Part shown: piece by piece, positions 37,233 through 45,437 of the stretch
How positions within the stretch are numbered: the stretch's first letter is position 1
Layout: the number at the start of each line of letters is the position of its first letter
Assembly: GCF_004153445.1 (NCBI RefSeq)
Contig: NZ_SDQC01000003.1
Span: 434,001-498,000 of the forward strand
From: Allopusillimonas soli
Lineage (GTDB): Bacteria > Pseudomonadota > Gammaproteobacteria > Burkholderiales > Burkholderiaceae_B
DNA: 64,000 bases
Reading direction: 5' to 3'
Made by a program: the position numbers and the translations under genes
The notes under the pieces: model-generated
Databases searched by the model: none
Told to the model about the DNA's origin: nothing
Seen by the model: only the letters and a program-made list of their open reading frames with translations

Positions 37233-38551
37233 GCCGCCTCCTTCATGCTCGCGGTCATGTACCGCGCCCACGCTTGGTATTGATTGCGCATCTGCCACTC
37301 GCTCGTGCCGTTGACCACTTCATTCTCGCGCCCCGCTTCGTCCGGCTCGTAAAGCCGCGCCACATTCACCCACTCGCGCCCGCGGCTGTGCAGTCCATGC
37401 TGCGACCGCTCATACACCTCGTGATCATCATGGCCGACAACCGAAGTGGGCGCATTGATCAGCCGGTTGTACATGAGTGTGCGTTCCAGCAGCTTGTCCG
37501 GCGCACCCACCAGGCGGAAGGTCCAGGACTCGACCAGCGTCCTGTTTGCCGCCAGCGGCTTGAACACGCGCAATGTCTGAATGGGACCCTTGACCATGAT
37601 GTTAGGGAAGTAGGTGGTGTTGTGCCGCACTTCACCCAGTATCTCCTTCGCCCGCTCCTCGCCGTAAGCGGCGGTCATGGCTTCCATATAGCCGGGAATG
37701 GCGGAATAGGCTGCATGGATGGAGTTGTTCACGCCGGTATGCCCATGGCCGTTCTTCCAGACGCGGATGCCCATGCCTTCGAAGAACTCATAGGGGGAAA
37801 TGAAGGGCGCGAACTGCTCCACTGCCATGGGCTTGGGCGTGCCTTCGGGTGCCTCTTCCCAGACGCGCACGGCGGTTCCGGCCGACGACTCATGGGCCAC
37901 CATCGGATGGCAGGTGTCGGTCTGGTTGTCCACCAGCATTTTCCAATTGCAGTCGTGCACATAGCGCAGAACCCCGCCCGCGGCCTCGAGCCTGCCTTCC
38001 GGCGAACGGTCCGCCATGTTGTCCAGCGTGGATAGCGACTCGCCGAAGAAGTCTTCGAAGGACTCTCCGTCATGGTTCAGCCGACAGAAAACAAAGCCCC
38101 GATGCACCTGCACATTCGGTACCGCAGCCATGCCTTGGCTCGCTTCGCACGCTTTGAGCACCTGCGGGTCATAGCCTTTTTTCAACGGGATCGACAGCAA
38201 TTGTCCATCCGTGCGGAAGGTCCATGCGTGGTAGGGGCAGCGAAAAAACTTGCCCGTACTGCCGCAGGTGTCATTGACCACCATCACACCCTTGTGGGCG
38301 CAACGGTTATGCAATACGCGGACCGACTTGTCAGTGTGCCGCACCATGACGACCGGCTGGTCGCCCACGGTAGTGGTGTAGTAATCGCCCACGTTGGGAA
38401 CCTGGCTTTCGTGGCCCACATACACCCACGTATTAGCGAAAAGATGCTCCATCTCCAGTTCGAACAGCTCCTGGTCTATGAACAGGTCCCTGTGGACTTC
38501 CGTCGGCCGGACCAGCGCGGCCACTGCGACGGGATTATTGCGATAGTTCAT
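37229..38551 (-). CDS. Aromatic-ring-hydroxylating dioxygenase large (alpha) subunit, Rieske type
   Basis: The ATG at 38551, with GGAGACAAT directly before it, gives 440 residues. The Rieske [2Fe-2S] ligands are Cys84-His86 and Cys105-His108 (NRCAHKG, FRCPYHAW). The mononuclear iron site follows: Asp212 as electron bridge and His215 and His220 in TDTCHPMVAH, within the family's NWKMLVDNQ context. It uses O2 and electrons from the adjacent reductase. With a MarR regulator and the other neighbours, the set recalls the auxin-degrading iad locus of Variovorax, in which a two-subunit Rieske oxygenase attacks indole-3-acetate; substrate assignment is by analogy only. Confidence 0.93.
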   Translation of the reverse strand: MNYRNNPVAVAALVRPTEVHRDLFIDQELFELEMEHLFANTWVYVGHESQVPNVGDYYTTTVGDQPVVMVRHTDKSVRVLHNRCAHKGVMVVNDTCGSTGKFFRCPYHAWTFRTDGQLLSIPLKKGYDPQVLKACEASQGMAAVPNVQVHRGFVFCRLNHDGESFEDFFGESLSTLDNMADRSPEGRLEAAGGVLRYVHDCNWKMLVDNQTDTCHPMVAHESSAGTAVRVWEEAPEGTPKPMAVEQFAPFISPYEFFEGMGIRVWKNGHGHTGVNNSIHAAYSAIPGYMEAMTAAYGEERAKEILGEVRHNTTYFPNIMVKGPIQTLRVFKPLAANRTLVESWTFRLVGAPDKLLERTLMYNRLINAPTSVVGHDDHEVYERSQHGLHSRGREWVNVARLYEPDEAGRENEVVNGTSEWQMRNQYQAWARYMTASMKEAA

Positions 38552-38565
38552 ATTGTCTCCATGTA

Positions 38566-39549
38566 TCAAAGGTCCAGCACCAGCCGCGGCGAGCGGCTGC
38601 GCGAGACGCAGATCTGCATGACATCGCCGGCCGCGCGCTCCTCATCGGACAGATAGCAGTCGCGATGATCGGGTGTACCTTCCAGCACGGTGGCCTGGCA
38701 TACGCCGCATTCGCCGCGGCGGCAATCGCACAGCGGATCGCAACCGGCCTCCTCCAGCACTTCCAGAATCGTCTTGTCCGCCGGCACATGCAGCGCCATG
38801 CCGGACTGGCGCAGTTCGACTTCGAAGCCAGTATCCCCGGCTTGCGCCTCGGGCGCCGTGAAGAGCTCGAAACGGACGCGCTCGCGCAGCCATTGGCGCG
38901 CTCCGGCAGCCTCCCGCAACGCATCGATCATGGCGCGCGGCCCGCATACGTACACGGGCTGATCAGCCTCCATGGCGTCCAGCAGCGCGCCCAGCGCAAG
39001 AGAGCAATCGGCTTCATCGTCAGGGTGCACATGCAGCACCTGGCCATGCCGGGCGGCGAGCGGTTCGAGGAAAGCCATCTGGTCCCGACTGCGGCCATAG
39101 TAATGTAACTGGAAGGGACGTCCGGCACGCCTGAGCGCCGCTGCCATGGCGGTAATAGGTGTAATGCCTATGCCGCCAGCCACCAGGACGACCTCGCCCC
39201 CGAGCTCACCGTCCGGTGCGTTCTCCAGCGGGAAGTCATTATGAGGCCCGTCCACTTCCAGCGTATCACCCACCTTGAGCGCATGCATATGGCGCGAGCC
39301 GCCGCTGCCCGGATCTTCCAGCCGGACGCCAAGACGGTACTGAACAGGCGCATCGAAGGATGCCGCGTCATCATCCAGGCATACCAGCGAATAGCAGCGC
39401 GGCAATTTCTGGCCGGGCACGGCCACGCGCAAGTGCGCGCCCGCCGTGAAGGCCGGCAGCGTTGCGCCATCTGCGGCACGCAGCGTTATCGCGCGGATGA
39501 GCGGCGTTTCCATTCGGGTATCGACAACGGTCAGAATCAAATTGCTCAC
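38566..39549 (-). CDS. Dioxygenase reductase, phthalate dioxygenase reductase type (FMN, NAD, [2Fe-2S])
   Basis: The 327-residue flavoprotein has an N-terminal FMN domain (LPRCYSLVCLDD, with the RxYS motif), an NAD domain (VVLVAGGIGITPITAMAAAL; VYVCGPRAMIDAL) and a C-terminal plant-type ferredoxin with cysteines in CDCRRGECGVCQATVLEG plus one later Cys. This domain order is that of phthalate dioxygenase reductase and VanB. It transfers electrons from NADH to the Rieske oxygenase encoded just downstream. The start codon is GTG at 39549, with a modest AGAAGAGAT upstream. Confidence 0.9.
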   Translation of the reverse strand: MSNLILTVVDTRMETPLIRAITLRAADGATLPAFTAGAHLRVAVPGQKLPRCYSLVCLDDDAASFDAPVQYRLGVRLEDPGSGGSRHMHALKVGDTLEVDGPHNDFPLENAPDGELGGEVVLVAGGIGITPITAMAAALRRAGRPFQLHYYGRSRDQMAFLEPLAARHGQVLHVHPDDEADCSLALGALLDAMEADQPVYVCGPRAMIDALREAAGARQWLRERVRFELFTAPEAQAGDTGFEVELRQSGMALHVPADKTILEVLEEAGCDPLCDCRRGECGVCQATVLEGTPDHRDCYLSDEERAAGDVMQICVSRSRSPRLVLDL

Positions 39550-39568
39550 GGTTATCTCTTCTGTATTC

Positions 39569-41149
39569 TCAGGTGCTAGCCGAGGAAAGTGCCTGCGCCA
39601 TCATCTGATCCAGTTTCTCGCCTTTGCTGTCCGCCAGGGCGGCTTCACGCAGGGCCTTCAACTGGGCGGCCGCATCGGGCTGGCCCAGCAGATGGCTGGC
39701 CGCCAGACCCAGGCGCTGATACTTGCTTGCTCCGCGCTCGTGCGTGTCGCTGTATCCCTTGACCAGCCGGCGGCAATTCACCAGCTCCACCGCCAGATCA
39801 TAGTCGTGATGCACTGTGTCGTAGATCTGCTCGAGCCATTGCCGCAGGCTGCGCTGCTCGACCTGATGACGCAGTGTCCCGCGCCGGAAGCGGCGCATAC
39901 CGGCCAGGCAATACAACAACAGAAAGCCTCGCAGGCTGCCGCTCTTCACATAACGCCCCTTGCGAAACAGCGGACTCAACATGCGCTGCATGAATGCCGA
40001 ATTCTCGATGGCCCGCCCCAACCGGGCAGGCATGGCGCCGCAAACCTCTTCGAGGCGGGGGTGCATATATTCGGTCGCGTAGACAATCTGTGCCGATTCC
40101 GCGCGGGTTTCTTCGCGCACGCGCTCGAAACGGCTGCCCCGGGTTTTCAGGTCCGCCACCCTGATGACATCGTCGTATGCCATTGCAACCGCCACGTATC
40201 GGGCCGCAGCCACAGTCAGCGCCCAGTGCTTTGGCGCGCCGCCGAACCGGGCATCCAGATCGCGCAGGGCGTGCATGTGCTCCATGTACTCCTGCGCATA
40301 GCGCAGATCCTGGAACGCCAGCGTGCGGCGCAACCCCGCCACCATCATGGATTGGGCCTGCTGAGGAAAATTTTGCCTCAGATCGTCCAGCAATGCTTGC
40401 ACGCGGGGATGCGAAGCCTGCAGCGGCACTTCCGGCGTCGAACGTTCACTTTCAAGACGCGGTGGGGCGTGCGGTGCGGCCCTGGCCGCCTCGAAGGCCG
40501 AAGCAAACGCACCCAGGCTTGCCTCCACGCCCAGGCCTGCGCGGCGCACGGTCTGCTCGAAATCATCGCGGACAAAGGGTATAGCCTCGCTGCCCGCCAA
40601 TGCACCAAAAAGACTGGCGCTGATGACACTGCCCGCCTCTTCCGCCATAGCCTGAAGATCCAGACAGATAAAGCGGCGGGCCGCTTCGCTGCCTGCCTCG
40701 AGGACCGCGTTCGAATCGGCGATGCCGTTCCCGTGGGCCGCCTTCTCCGCCACCGCATAGCTGCGATGAGAAGAGGTGATCAGCGTTGTACGTTCAGGCG
40801 TCACGAAGCCGCGCTGTATGGCGCGCCCGCCCTCCATGAGCTCAGCGGCCAGCACCACATCGACATCGCCCGGCGTCGGCATCATGGCCAGCGCCGGGGG
40901 TCTGCCAGCTGCCTGCACCGCACCCTCCGGAAGCAGCTCCACGTAATACACCGTTGCGCCAGTGCGCTGCGCCACGCCTGGCACGGACGTCGTCTGCGCC
41001 CACCAGCCGGCGTGCTCCGCCATATCGACGACCCAGTCGGCCAGCACGCCGCCGCCCTGCCCGCCCATGGCCAGGATTGCAATCTTGATGGGCGTACCTG
41101 CGTGGAAACGGACGCCGGGTGTCGCGCCCGCGGCAGCGTTCATATTCAT
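39569..41149 (-). CDS. Indolepyruvate:ferredoxin oxidoreductase beta-like subunit with C-terminal extension
   Basis: From the ATG at 41149 (TAGGAGT upstream) the protein has 526 residues. The first 200 are the pyruvate/2-oxoacid oxidoreductase gamma domain (IKIAILAMGGQGGGVLADW; SVPGVAQRTGATVYYVEL). The remaining 320 are helical and resemble the DUF6537 domain known from fused indolepyruvate oxidoreductases. Together with the next gene it would oxidatively decarboxylate an aryl 2-oxoacid to the acyl-CoA. In this cluster isatinate (2-aminophenylglyoxylate) is a sensible substrate, giving anthraniloyl-CoA; indolepyruvate or phenylpyruvate are alternatives. Confidence 0.85.
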   Translation of the reverse strand: MNMNAAAGATPGVRFHAGTPIKIAILAMGGQGGGVLADWVVDMAEHAGWWAQTTSVPGVAQRTGATVYYVELLPEGAVQAAGRPPALAMMPTPGDVDVVLAAELMEGGRAIQRGFVTPERTTLITSSHRSYAVAEKAAHGNGIADSNAVLEAGSEAARRFICLDLQAMAEEAGSVISASLFGALAGSEAIPFVRDDFEQTVRRAGLGVEASLGAFASAFEAARAAPHAPPRLESERSTPEVPLQASHPRVQALLDDLRQNFPQQAQSMMVAGLRRTLAFQDLRYAQEYMEHMHALRDLDARFGGAPKHWALTVAAARYVAVAMAYDDVIRVADLKTRGSRFERVREETRAESAQIVYATEYMHPRLEEVCGAMPARLGRAIENSAFMQRMLSPLFRKGRYVKSGSLRGFLLLYCLAGMRRFRRGTLRHQVEQRSLRQWLEQIYDTVHHDYDLAVELVNCRRLVKGYSDTHERGASKYQRLGLAASHLLGQPDAAAQLKALREAALADSKGEKLDQMMAQALSSAST

Positions 41150-41159
41150 GGCCGGACTC

Positions 41160-43376
41160 CTACAGGGCGTATTCATTCAGTTGGGCCTGACGGCGAGCCT
41201 GCAGATAGCCAATGACGCGCCGGCGCATCCCGGCCTTCCATTGGTCCCATCGACTCGGGTTGTGGATAACGTCCGCGCGATAGAAAGACGGGCAGAGAAC
41301 GGCCGCGTCCGCGACCTCTCCGCAATTGCCACAGCCCACGCAGGTGTTGTCGACATAGGCGATGGGGTCTTCCTTCAGAGGATCGCCGCTGTCCTTGATG
41401 GTCAGGGAGGGGCACCCCGACAGCCGGATACAGGCGTGATCACCGCTGCAGACATCGGGATCCACGCCAAAGCGTTGCCGTACGACACGCTTGCCGCCCT
41501 TTACCGCCTGCCTGAACAGCGGCTTCTCCCGCCGCTGCCGATTGAGCATGCACTCGGACTGTGCGATGATGACTTTAGGACCCTTTTCCGCCGTGGTCAG
41601 CGCCTCTTCTATGGTGTTGCGGGCCTTCGCCACGTCGTATGTGCGATCCAGCGTACGCACCCATTTCACACCCACGCCGCGAACTGCCGTCTCGATGGGG
41701 TTGTTGGTGGAACGGTGCCTATTGCTCGCCCTGGACGACAGGATGTCCTGCCCGCCCGTTGCCGCGGAGTAATAGTTGTCGACGATGATGATCACGCCGT
41801 CGTATTTGTTGAATACGGCATTGCCGATGCCGGACGCCAGGCCGTTGTGCCAGAAGCCGCCGTCGCCCATGATGGAGATGGGTCGCTTGGATGAGGGAAC
41901 GTTGAAGGCGGCTGCGCTCGATGCGCCCAATCCATAACCCATGGTGGTCGCGCCCAGGTTGAACGGCGGCAAAATGGAGAAGAGATGGCAACCAATGTCG
42001 CAGGCGATATGATGCTCGCCCAGCTTCTCCTGCGCCAGCGTAAGGGCCGCGAACACCGGACGCTCCGGGCACCCGGTACAGAAGCCGGGCGGACGGGGAG
42101 GCACCACGCCAGCCAGGCTGGCCGCCACCATCTCGGGCGGCTTGCGCGGGACCACGGATGGAGGGGGCGCGTCGCCCTTGTCGCGTGCAACCACGGTTTC
42201 CCGAAGATTGGGCGGGGCGGGCGCCTCGGCAACGCGTTGAAGCAGCGCCGGCGCATGCGCCGCCAGGAACTTCTGGATGCCGTCACGCATAACGGCTGTC
42301 GTGTATTCGCCCGCCATGGGCAACATGTCCTTGCCGTGCAGTGTCGTGTCCGAACCGGCCTGGCGCAATATGCTGTGCAGATTCTGGGCTATGTAGTCCG
42401 GCTGCCCCTCTTCGAGCAGCAGCACTGCCTTCCGGTTTCGACAGAAATCGCGTATTTCCTCGTCCACGACTGGATAGGTCACGTTCATCACGTACAGGGG
42501 AATGCGGCTGTTGCCAAAGGTGTCCGCAAGACCAAGCAACTGCAGGGCGCGGATGACACCGTTGTACAGACCGCCCTGCAGGATCAATCCCAGCGACTGC
42601 TCGTCGCCGTCGAACACCTCATTGAGGCCATTGCTGCGTATGTAGTCCACCGCCGCAGGCCAACGCGACTCAACCTTCTCATGCTCATGCAGGAAAGAGG
42701 CCGGCGGCAGCACGATCCGGCTGGTATCGCGCACCGGCTGCGCCAGCGCCTGCGACAGCGTCATGGCCGGCCGGCGATTGTCCCTGGCGATGAATCGCCC
42801 ATGCACATGGCAGCTGCGTATCCGCAACTGCAGCATCACAGGCGTATTGCTGGCCTCCGAAAGCTGGAAGCCGTCCTCGACAGCCTTGACCATGCTCTCC
42901 AGGTTAGGCCGCGGATCCAGCAGCCAGATCTGCGATTTCATGGCAAAGGCATGGGTACGCTCCTGCATGATGGAGGACCCCTCGCCGTAGTCCTCCCCCA
43001 CCACGATCAACGCGCCGCCGGTCACCCCGCCCGAGGCGAGATTGGCGAGCGCATCGGAGGCCACATTGGTGCCAACGGTGGATTTCCAGGTGACGGCGCC
43101 CCGTATCGGATACATCACCGATGCAGCCAGCGTGGCGGCGGCGGTGGCTTCCGAGGCACTGGCCTCGAAATGCACGTCCAATTCCTCGAGAATGTCCTGG
43201 GCGTCTGCCAACACATCCATGAGATGGGAAATCGGTGAACCCTGATATCCGGCCACATAGCCTACGCCAGACTGCAGCAGCCCCTTGGTGACGGCCAGTA
43301 TGCCTTCACCCCGGAATTCCTGGCCAGCGCCGATGCGCAACTGCTGCACTTCCTTCTTGAAAGAGCGTTCCGCCAT
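41160..43376 (-). CDS. Indolepyruvate:ferredoxin oxidoreductase alpha-like subunit (TPP and Fe-S)
   Basis: The 738-residue protein has the pyrimidine-binding domain (GYVAGYQGSPISHLMDVL; EASASEATAAATLAAS), the TPP-binding domain with GDGGFWHNGLASGIGNA ending in an NN-type IIVDNYY, and a C-terminal Fe-S region with CSGDHACIRLSGCP and CVGCGNCGEVADAAVLCP. The first Fe-S motif has wider Cys spacing than the CxxCxxCxxxCP of archaeal IorA. It is the first gene of the minus-strand operon, with AGGAGACAAT before the ATG, and faces the MarR gene across a 250-base promoter region. Confidence 0.88.
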   Translation of the reverse strand: MAERSFKKEVQQLRIGAGQEFRGEGILAVTKGLLQSGVGYVAGYQGSPISHLMDVLADAQDILEELDVHFEASASEATAAATLAASVMYPIRGAVTWKSTVGTNVASDALANLASGGVTGGALIVVGEDYGEGSSIMQERTHAFAMKSQIWLLDPRPNLESMVKAVEDGFQLSEASNTPVMLQLRIRSCHVHGRFIARDNRRPAMTLSQALAQPVRDTSRIVLPPASFLHEHEKVESRWPAAVDYIRSNGLNEVFDGDEQSLGLILQGGLYNGVIRALQLLGLADTFGNSRIPLYVMNVTYPVVDEEIRDFCRNRKAVLLLEEGQPDYIAQNLHSILRQAGSDTTLHGKDMLPMAGEYTTAVMRDGIQKFLAAHAPALLQRVAEAPAPPNLRETVVARDKGDAPPPSVVPRKPPEMVAASLAGVVPPRPPGFCTGCPERPVFAALTLAQEKLGEHHIACDIGCHLFSILPPFNLGATTMGYGLGASSAAAFNVPSSKRPISIMGDGGFWHNGLASGIGNAVFNKYDGVIIIVDNYYSAATGGQDILSSRASNRHRSTNNPIETAVRGVGVKWVRTLDRTYDVAKARNTIEEALTTAEKGPKVIIAQSECMLNRQRREKPLFRQAVKGGKRVVRQRFGVDPDVCSGDHACIRLSGCPSLTIKDSGDPLKEDPIAYVDNTCVGCGNCGEVADAAVLCPSFYRADVIHNPSRWDQWKAGMRRRVIGYLQARRQAQLNEYAL

Positions 43377-43415
43377 ATTGTCTCCTGCTTGCCATTCTAT
43401 CGTTGGTCCGAAGTA

Positions 43416-43462
43416 CTTTAAGCCTCAAATTAAAGCCCGTCAACGAAAATATGAAAATTCAT
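43416..43462. promoter_or_regulatory. Candidate MarR operators between the aromatic operon and its divergent regulator
   Basis: Two inverted repeats lie in the AT-rich intergenic region just upstream of the iorA-like gene: CTTTAA (43416-43421) with TTAAAG (43430-43435) over eight bases, and ATGAA (43451-43455) with TTCAT (43458-43462) over two bases. MarR dimers typically bind such short AT-rich palindromes near the promoter of a divergent operon. Neither has been tested against known sites. Confidence 0.4.
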
Positions 43463-43632
43463 GCAATAATCAAATTTATCTGTCAGGATAAGCAGTTGTG
43501 TATGCGCGTTTTCCATTAGATGCACTGCGAAAATGGAAAAAAATGAGCGGAAAGCTTATATCAGGCTACTATGATGCCGTGCACCGGCGGGCCCGTTTCC
43601 GGCATCGCGGCCACCACTGATTGGGGATATTC

Positions 43633-44070
43633 TTGGAAGACAAAACAGGATCGCGGCGATTCGTACAGCACTATCTGGCGTCGGTCCTGGCACAGGCGAG
43701 CCACCGCATTTCGGCGGAGTTCCATGTCGAAGTCCGAAAAGCCGGGCTGACCGTGACCGAATGGCGCATACTTGCCAGCCTGATGGGCAGCGAGGGCGAA
43801 ACCGTGGGGGAACTGGCCCGCCTGGCCGTCACCAAGCAGCCCACGCTCAGCAAGGTGCTGCCCGGACTTGAGGCGCAGGGCTACATCCGGCTGCGCACTG
43901 TACGCAGCGACAGGCGTCAGACCCGCGTCAGTATCACATCCAAGGGCGAACGGCTCGTCAGCCCCCTTTGCGCACAGGCCATGGATCATCAACGACGCAT
44001 CCTGGCCAGGCTCGAGCCCGGTCATGGCGAACGACTGGTGGACATGCTGCGGGCCATTATTGCGCCCTGA
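43633..44070 (+). CDS. MarR-family transcriptional regulator of the aromatic cluster
   Basis: The 145-residue protein is a typical MarR winged helix (LTVTEWRILASLMGSEGETV, ARLAVTKQPTLSKVLPGLEA, RSDRRQTRVSITSKGERLV as the wing). MarR proteins often repress catabolic genes until the aromatic acid binds. No ATG is available; TTG at 43633 has GGGG nine bases upstream, and TTG at 43621 would add four residues. It is divergent from the eleven-gene operon and the likely regulator. In the Variovorax iad locus a MarR protein senses indole-3-acetate; the analogy supports, but does not prove, the same ligand here. Confidence 0.85.
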   Translation: MEDKTGSRRFVQHYLASVLAQASHRISAEFHVEVRKAGLTVTEWRILASLMGSEGETVGELARLAVTKQPTLSKVLPGLEAQGYIRLRTVRSDRRQTRVSITSKGERLVSPLCAQAMDHQRRILARLEPGHGERLVDMLRAIIAP

Positions 44071-44202
44071 GGCGCCACGGGCACACGGCTTGCTGCCTTT
44101 TTTAAGAAAGATGCGGCAAAAGACGCAGAAAAACACCTAAAAAAGGAACTTTTTCACCAAAATCGACTCAAAATTGCATCTGTTGTCTATTTGCGCAATG
44201 TA

Positions 44203-44229
44203 TTAGCACTCTAGCCTCAAGAGTGCTAA
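44203..44229 (+). promoter_or_regulatory. CIRCE element (HrcA operator) upstream of rpoH
   Basis: TTAGCACTC-N9-GAGTGCTAA matches the CIRCE consensus exactly in both arms, with the nine-base spacing required by the HrcA repressor. It lies 40 bases upstream of the rpoH ATG. This predicts that the heat-shock repressor HrcA controls the heat-shock sigma factor, linking the two regulons. Confidence 0.92.
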
Positions 44230-44269
44230 CATATCTGTGGAACACTTTGCAAAAGGATCCCTCTATACG

Positions 44270-45154
44270 ATGACGCAAGCCCCGCAATCCATGGCGCTGA
44301 CCAACTCCCAATTGGCGCTGGCTGTCTCCAACCCCGGCGCGCTCGGCACGATTGAAGCCTATATCAGTGCCGTCAATCACTTGCCTCTGCTCACGCAAGA
44401 GCAGGAAATCGACTTGGGCAGACGCCTGCGCGACCAGTCCGACCTGGATGCCGCCCGGCAGCTCATTACCTCGCACCTGCGCCTGGTTGTCTCCATTGCC
44501 CGCCAATACTTGGGCTATGGGCTGGCGCATGCCGACCTCATCCAGGAAGGCAATGTCGGCCTCATGAAGGCCGTCAAGCGCTTCGATCCCGATCGCGGCG
44601 TGCGCTTGGTTTCCTTTGCCGTGCACTGGATCAAGGCCGAAATCCACGAATACATCGTACGCAACTGGCGTCTGGTCAAAGTGGCCACCACCAAGGCCCA
44701 GCGCAAGCTGTTCTTCAATCTGCGTCGCATGCGTCCCGATGGCAGCCAGAGCCTGGACACCGAGCAGGTCGACCATATCGCGCGCGAACTCAATGTGCGC
44801 CCGCAAGATGTCACCGAAATGGAAGTGCGCATGTCCGGACAGGAAATGGCGCTGGAGACCCGCGAAGACGAAGAAGGCTACGCACCCATCTCCTATCTGT
44901 CCGACGAGGGCCAGCAGGATCCCTCCAATGTTCTCGAACGGCAGGCACACTACGCCTTGCAGGGCGAAGGGCTGGCCCAGGCGCTGGAAAGCCTCGATCC
45001 GCGCTCCCGACGCATCGTCGAGGCCCGCTGGCTGCAGGACGGCAACGGCGCCACGCTGCACGAGCTGGCCGCCGAATTCGGCGTATCCGCCGAGCGCATC
45101 CGCCAGATCGAGGCCGCCGCATTCAAGAAGCTGCGCACCGTACTGACGCACTGA
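44270..45154 (+). CDS. rpoH: RNA polymerase heat-shock sigma factor sigma-32
   Basis: The 294-residue sigma-70 family protein has region 2 (ARQLITSHLRLVVSIARQYL; DLIQEGNVGLMKAVKRFDP; VSFAVHWIKAEIHEYIVRNW), the RpoH-box-like segment after it (VKVATTKAQRKLFFNLRRM) characteristic of sigma-32, and region 4 (LHELAAEFGVSAERIRQIEA). It directs transcription of heat-shock chaperones and proteases. The ATG at 44270 is preferred; a GTG at 44237 would add eleven residues. A perfect CIRCE element lies upstream and a hairpin terminator 30 bases downstream. Confidence 0.96.
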   Translation: MTQAPQSMALTNSQLALAVSNPGALGTIEAYISAVNHLPLLTQEQEIDLGRRLRDQSDLDAARQLITSHLRLVVSIARQYLGYGLAHADLIQEGNVGLMKAVKRFDPDRGVRLVSFAVHWIKAEIHEYIVRNWRLVKVATTKAQRKLFFNLRRMRPDGSQSLDTEQVDHIARELNVRPQDVTEMEVRMSGQEMALETREDEEGYAPISYLSDEGQQDPSNVLERQAHYALQGEGLAQALESLDPRSRRIVEARWLQDGNGATLHELAAEFGVSAERIRQIEAAAFKKLRTVLTH

Positions 45155-45183
45155 TTCCCTTTCAATCCAGCCGCATCATTACG

Positions 45184-45210
45184 CCGGGCCTCGCGCCCGG
45201 TTCGCTTTTT
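45184..45210 (+). terminator. Rho-independent terminator of rpoH
   Basis: CCGGGC (45184-45189) pairs with GCCCGG (45195-45200) over a five-base loop, followed by TTCGCTTTTT. It lies 29 bases beyond the rpoH stop codon. Confidence 0.8.
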
Positions 45211-45360
45211 GCGCGCTGACAGACGTTGCAGGCAGGCAAGTCGGGCTTCCGGGTCATCTCCTTTTACAAATTTCACGGAGAAGACGGAACTTACCGGATC
45301 CGGGCCTGACTAACACAATGTGGACAATGTGTGAGCTTTGATGCGCGAGCCATTGATCAT

Positions 45361-45437
45361 CATCCGCTTCGGCTTCTCCTCTTCCCCTCCCTATTGAAGC
45401 GGATGTTTTCAGGACACCCCCCGGGTGTCCTTCTTTT
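45361..45437 (+). ncRNA. Candidate small RNA or structured leader with CU-rich loop and its own terminator
   Basis: The 428 bases between rpoH and the antiporter contain no convincing gene. Within them CATCCGCTTC (45361-45370) pairs perfectly with GAAGCGGATG (45396-45405), enclosing a 25-base pyrimidine-rich loop that includes CTCCTC and CCCCTCCC. Directly after comes a strong terminator, GGACACCC (45412-45419) with GGGTGTCC (45423-45430) and a T-rich tail. Since rpoH has its own terminator upstream, a second one implies a separate transcript. A CU-rich, anti-Shine-Dalgarno-like loop is typical of small RNAs that block ribosome sites. No clear promoter was found. A leader or attenuator for the antiporter gene is the alternative. 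Confidence 0.4.

Noticed and set aside
39446-41215. 589-residue open frame on the plus strand opposite the iorB-like gene
   Set aside because: It is the antisense of a gene with clear domains and ribosome site; its translation shows only Arg/His/Ala-rich low-information sequence.
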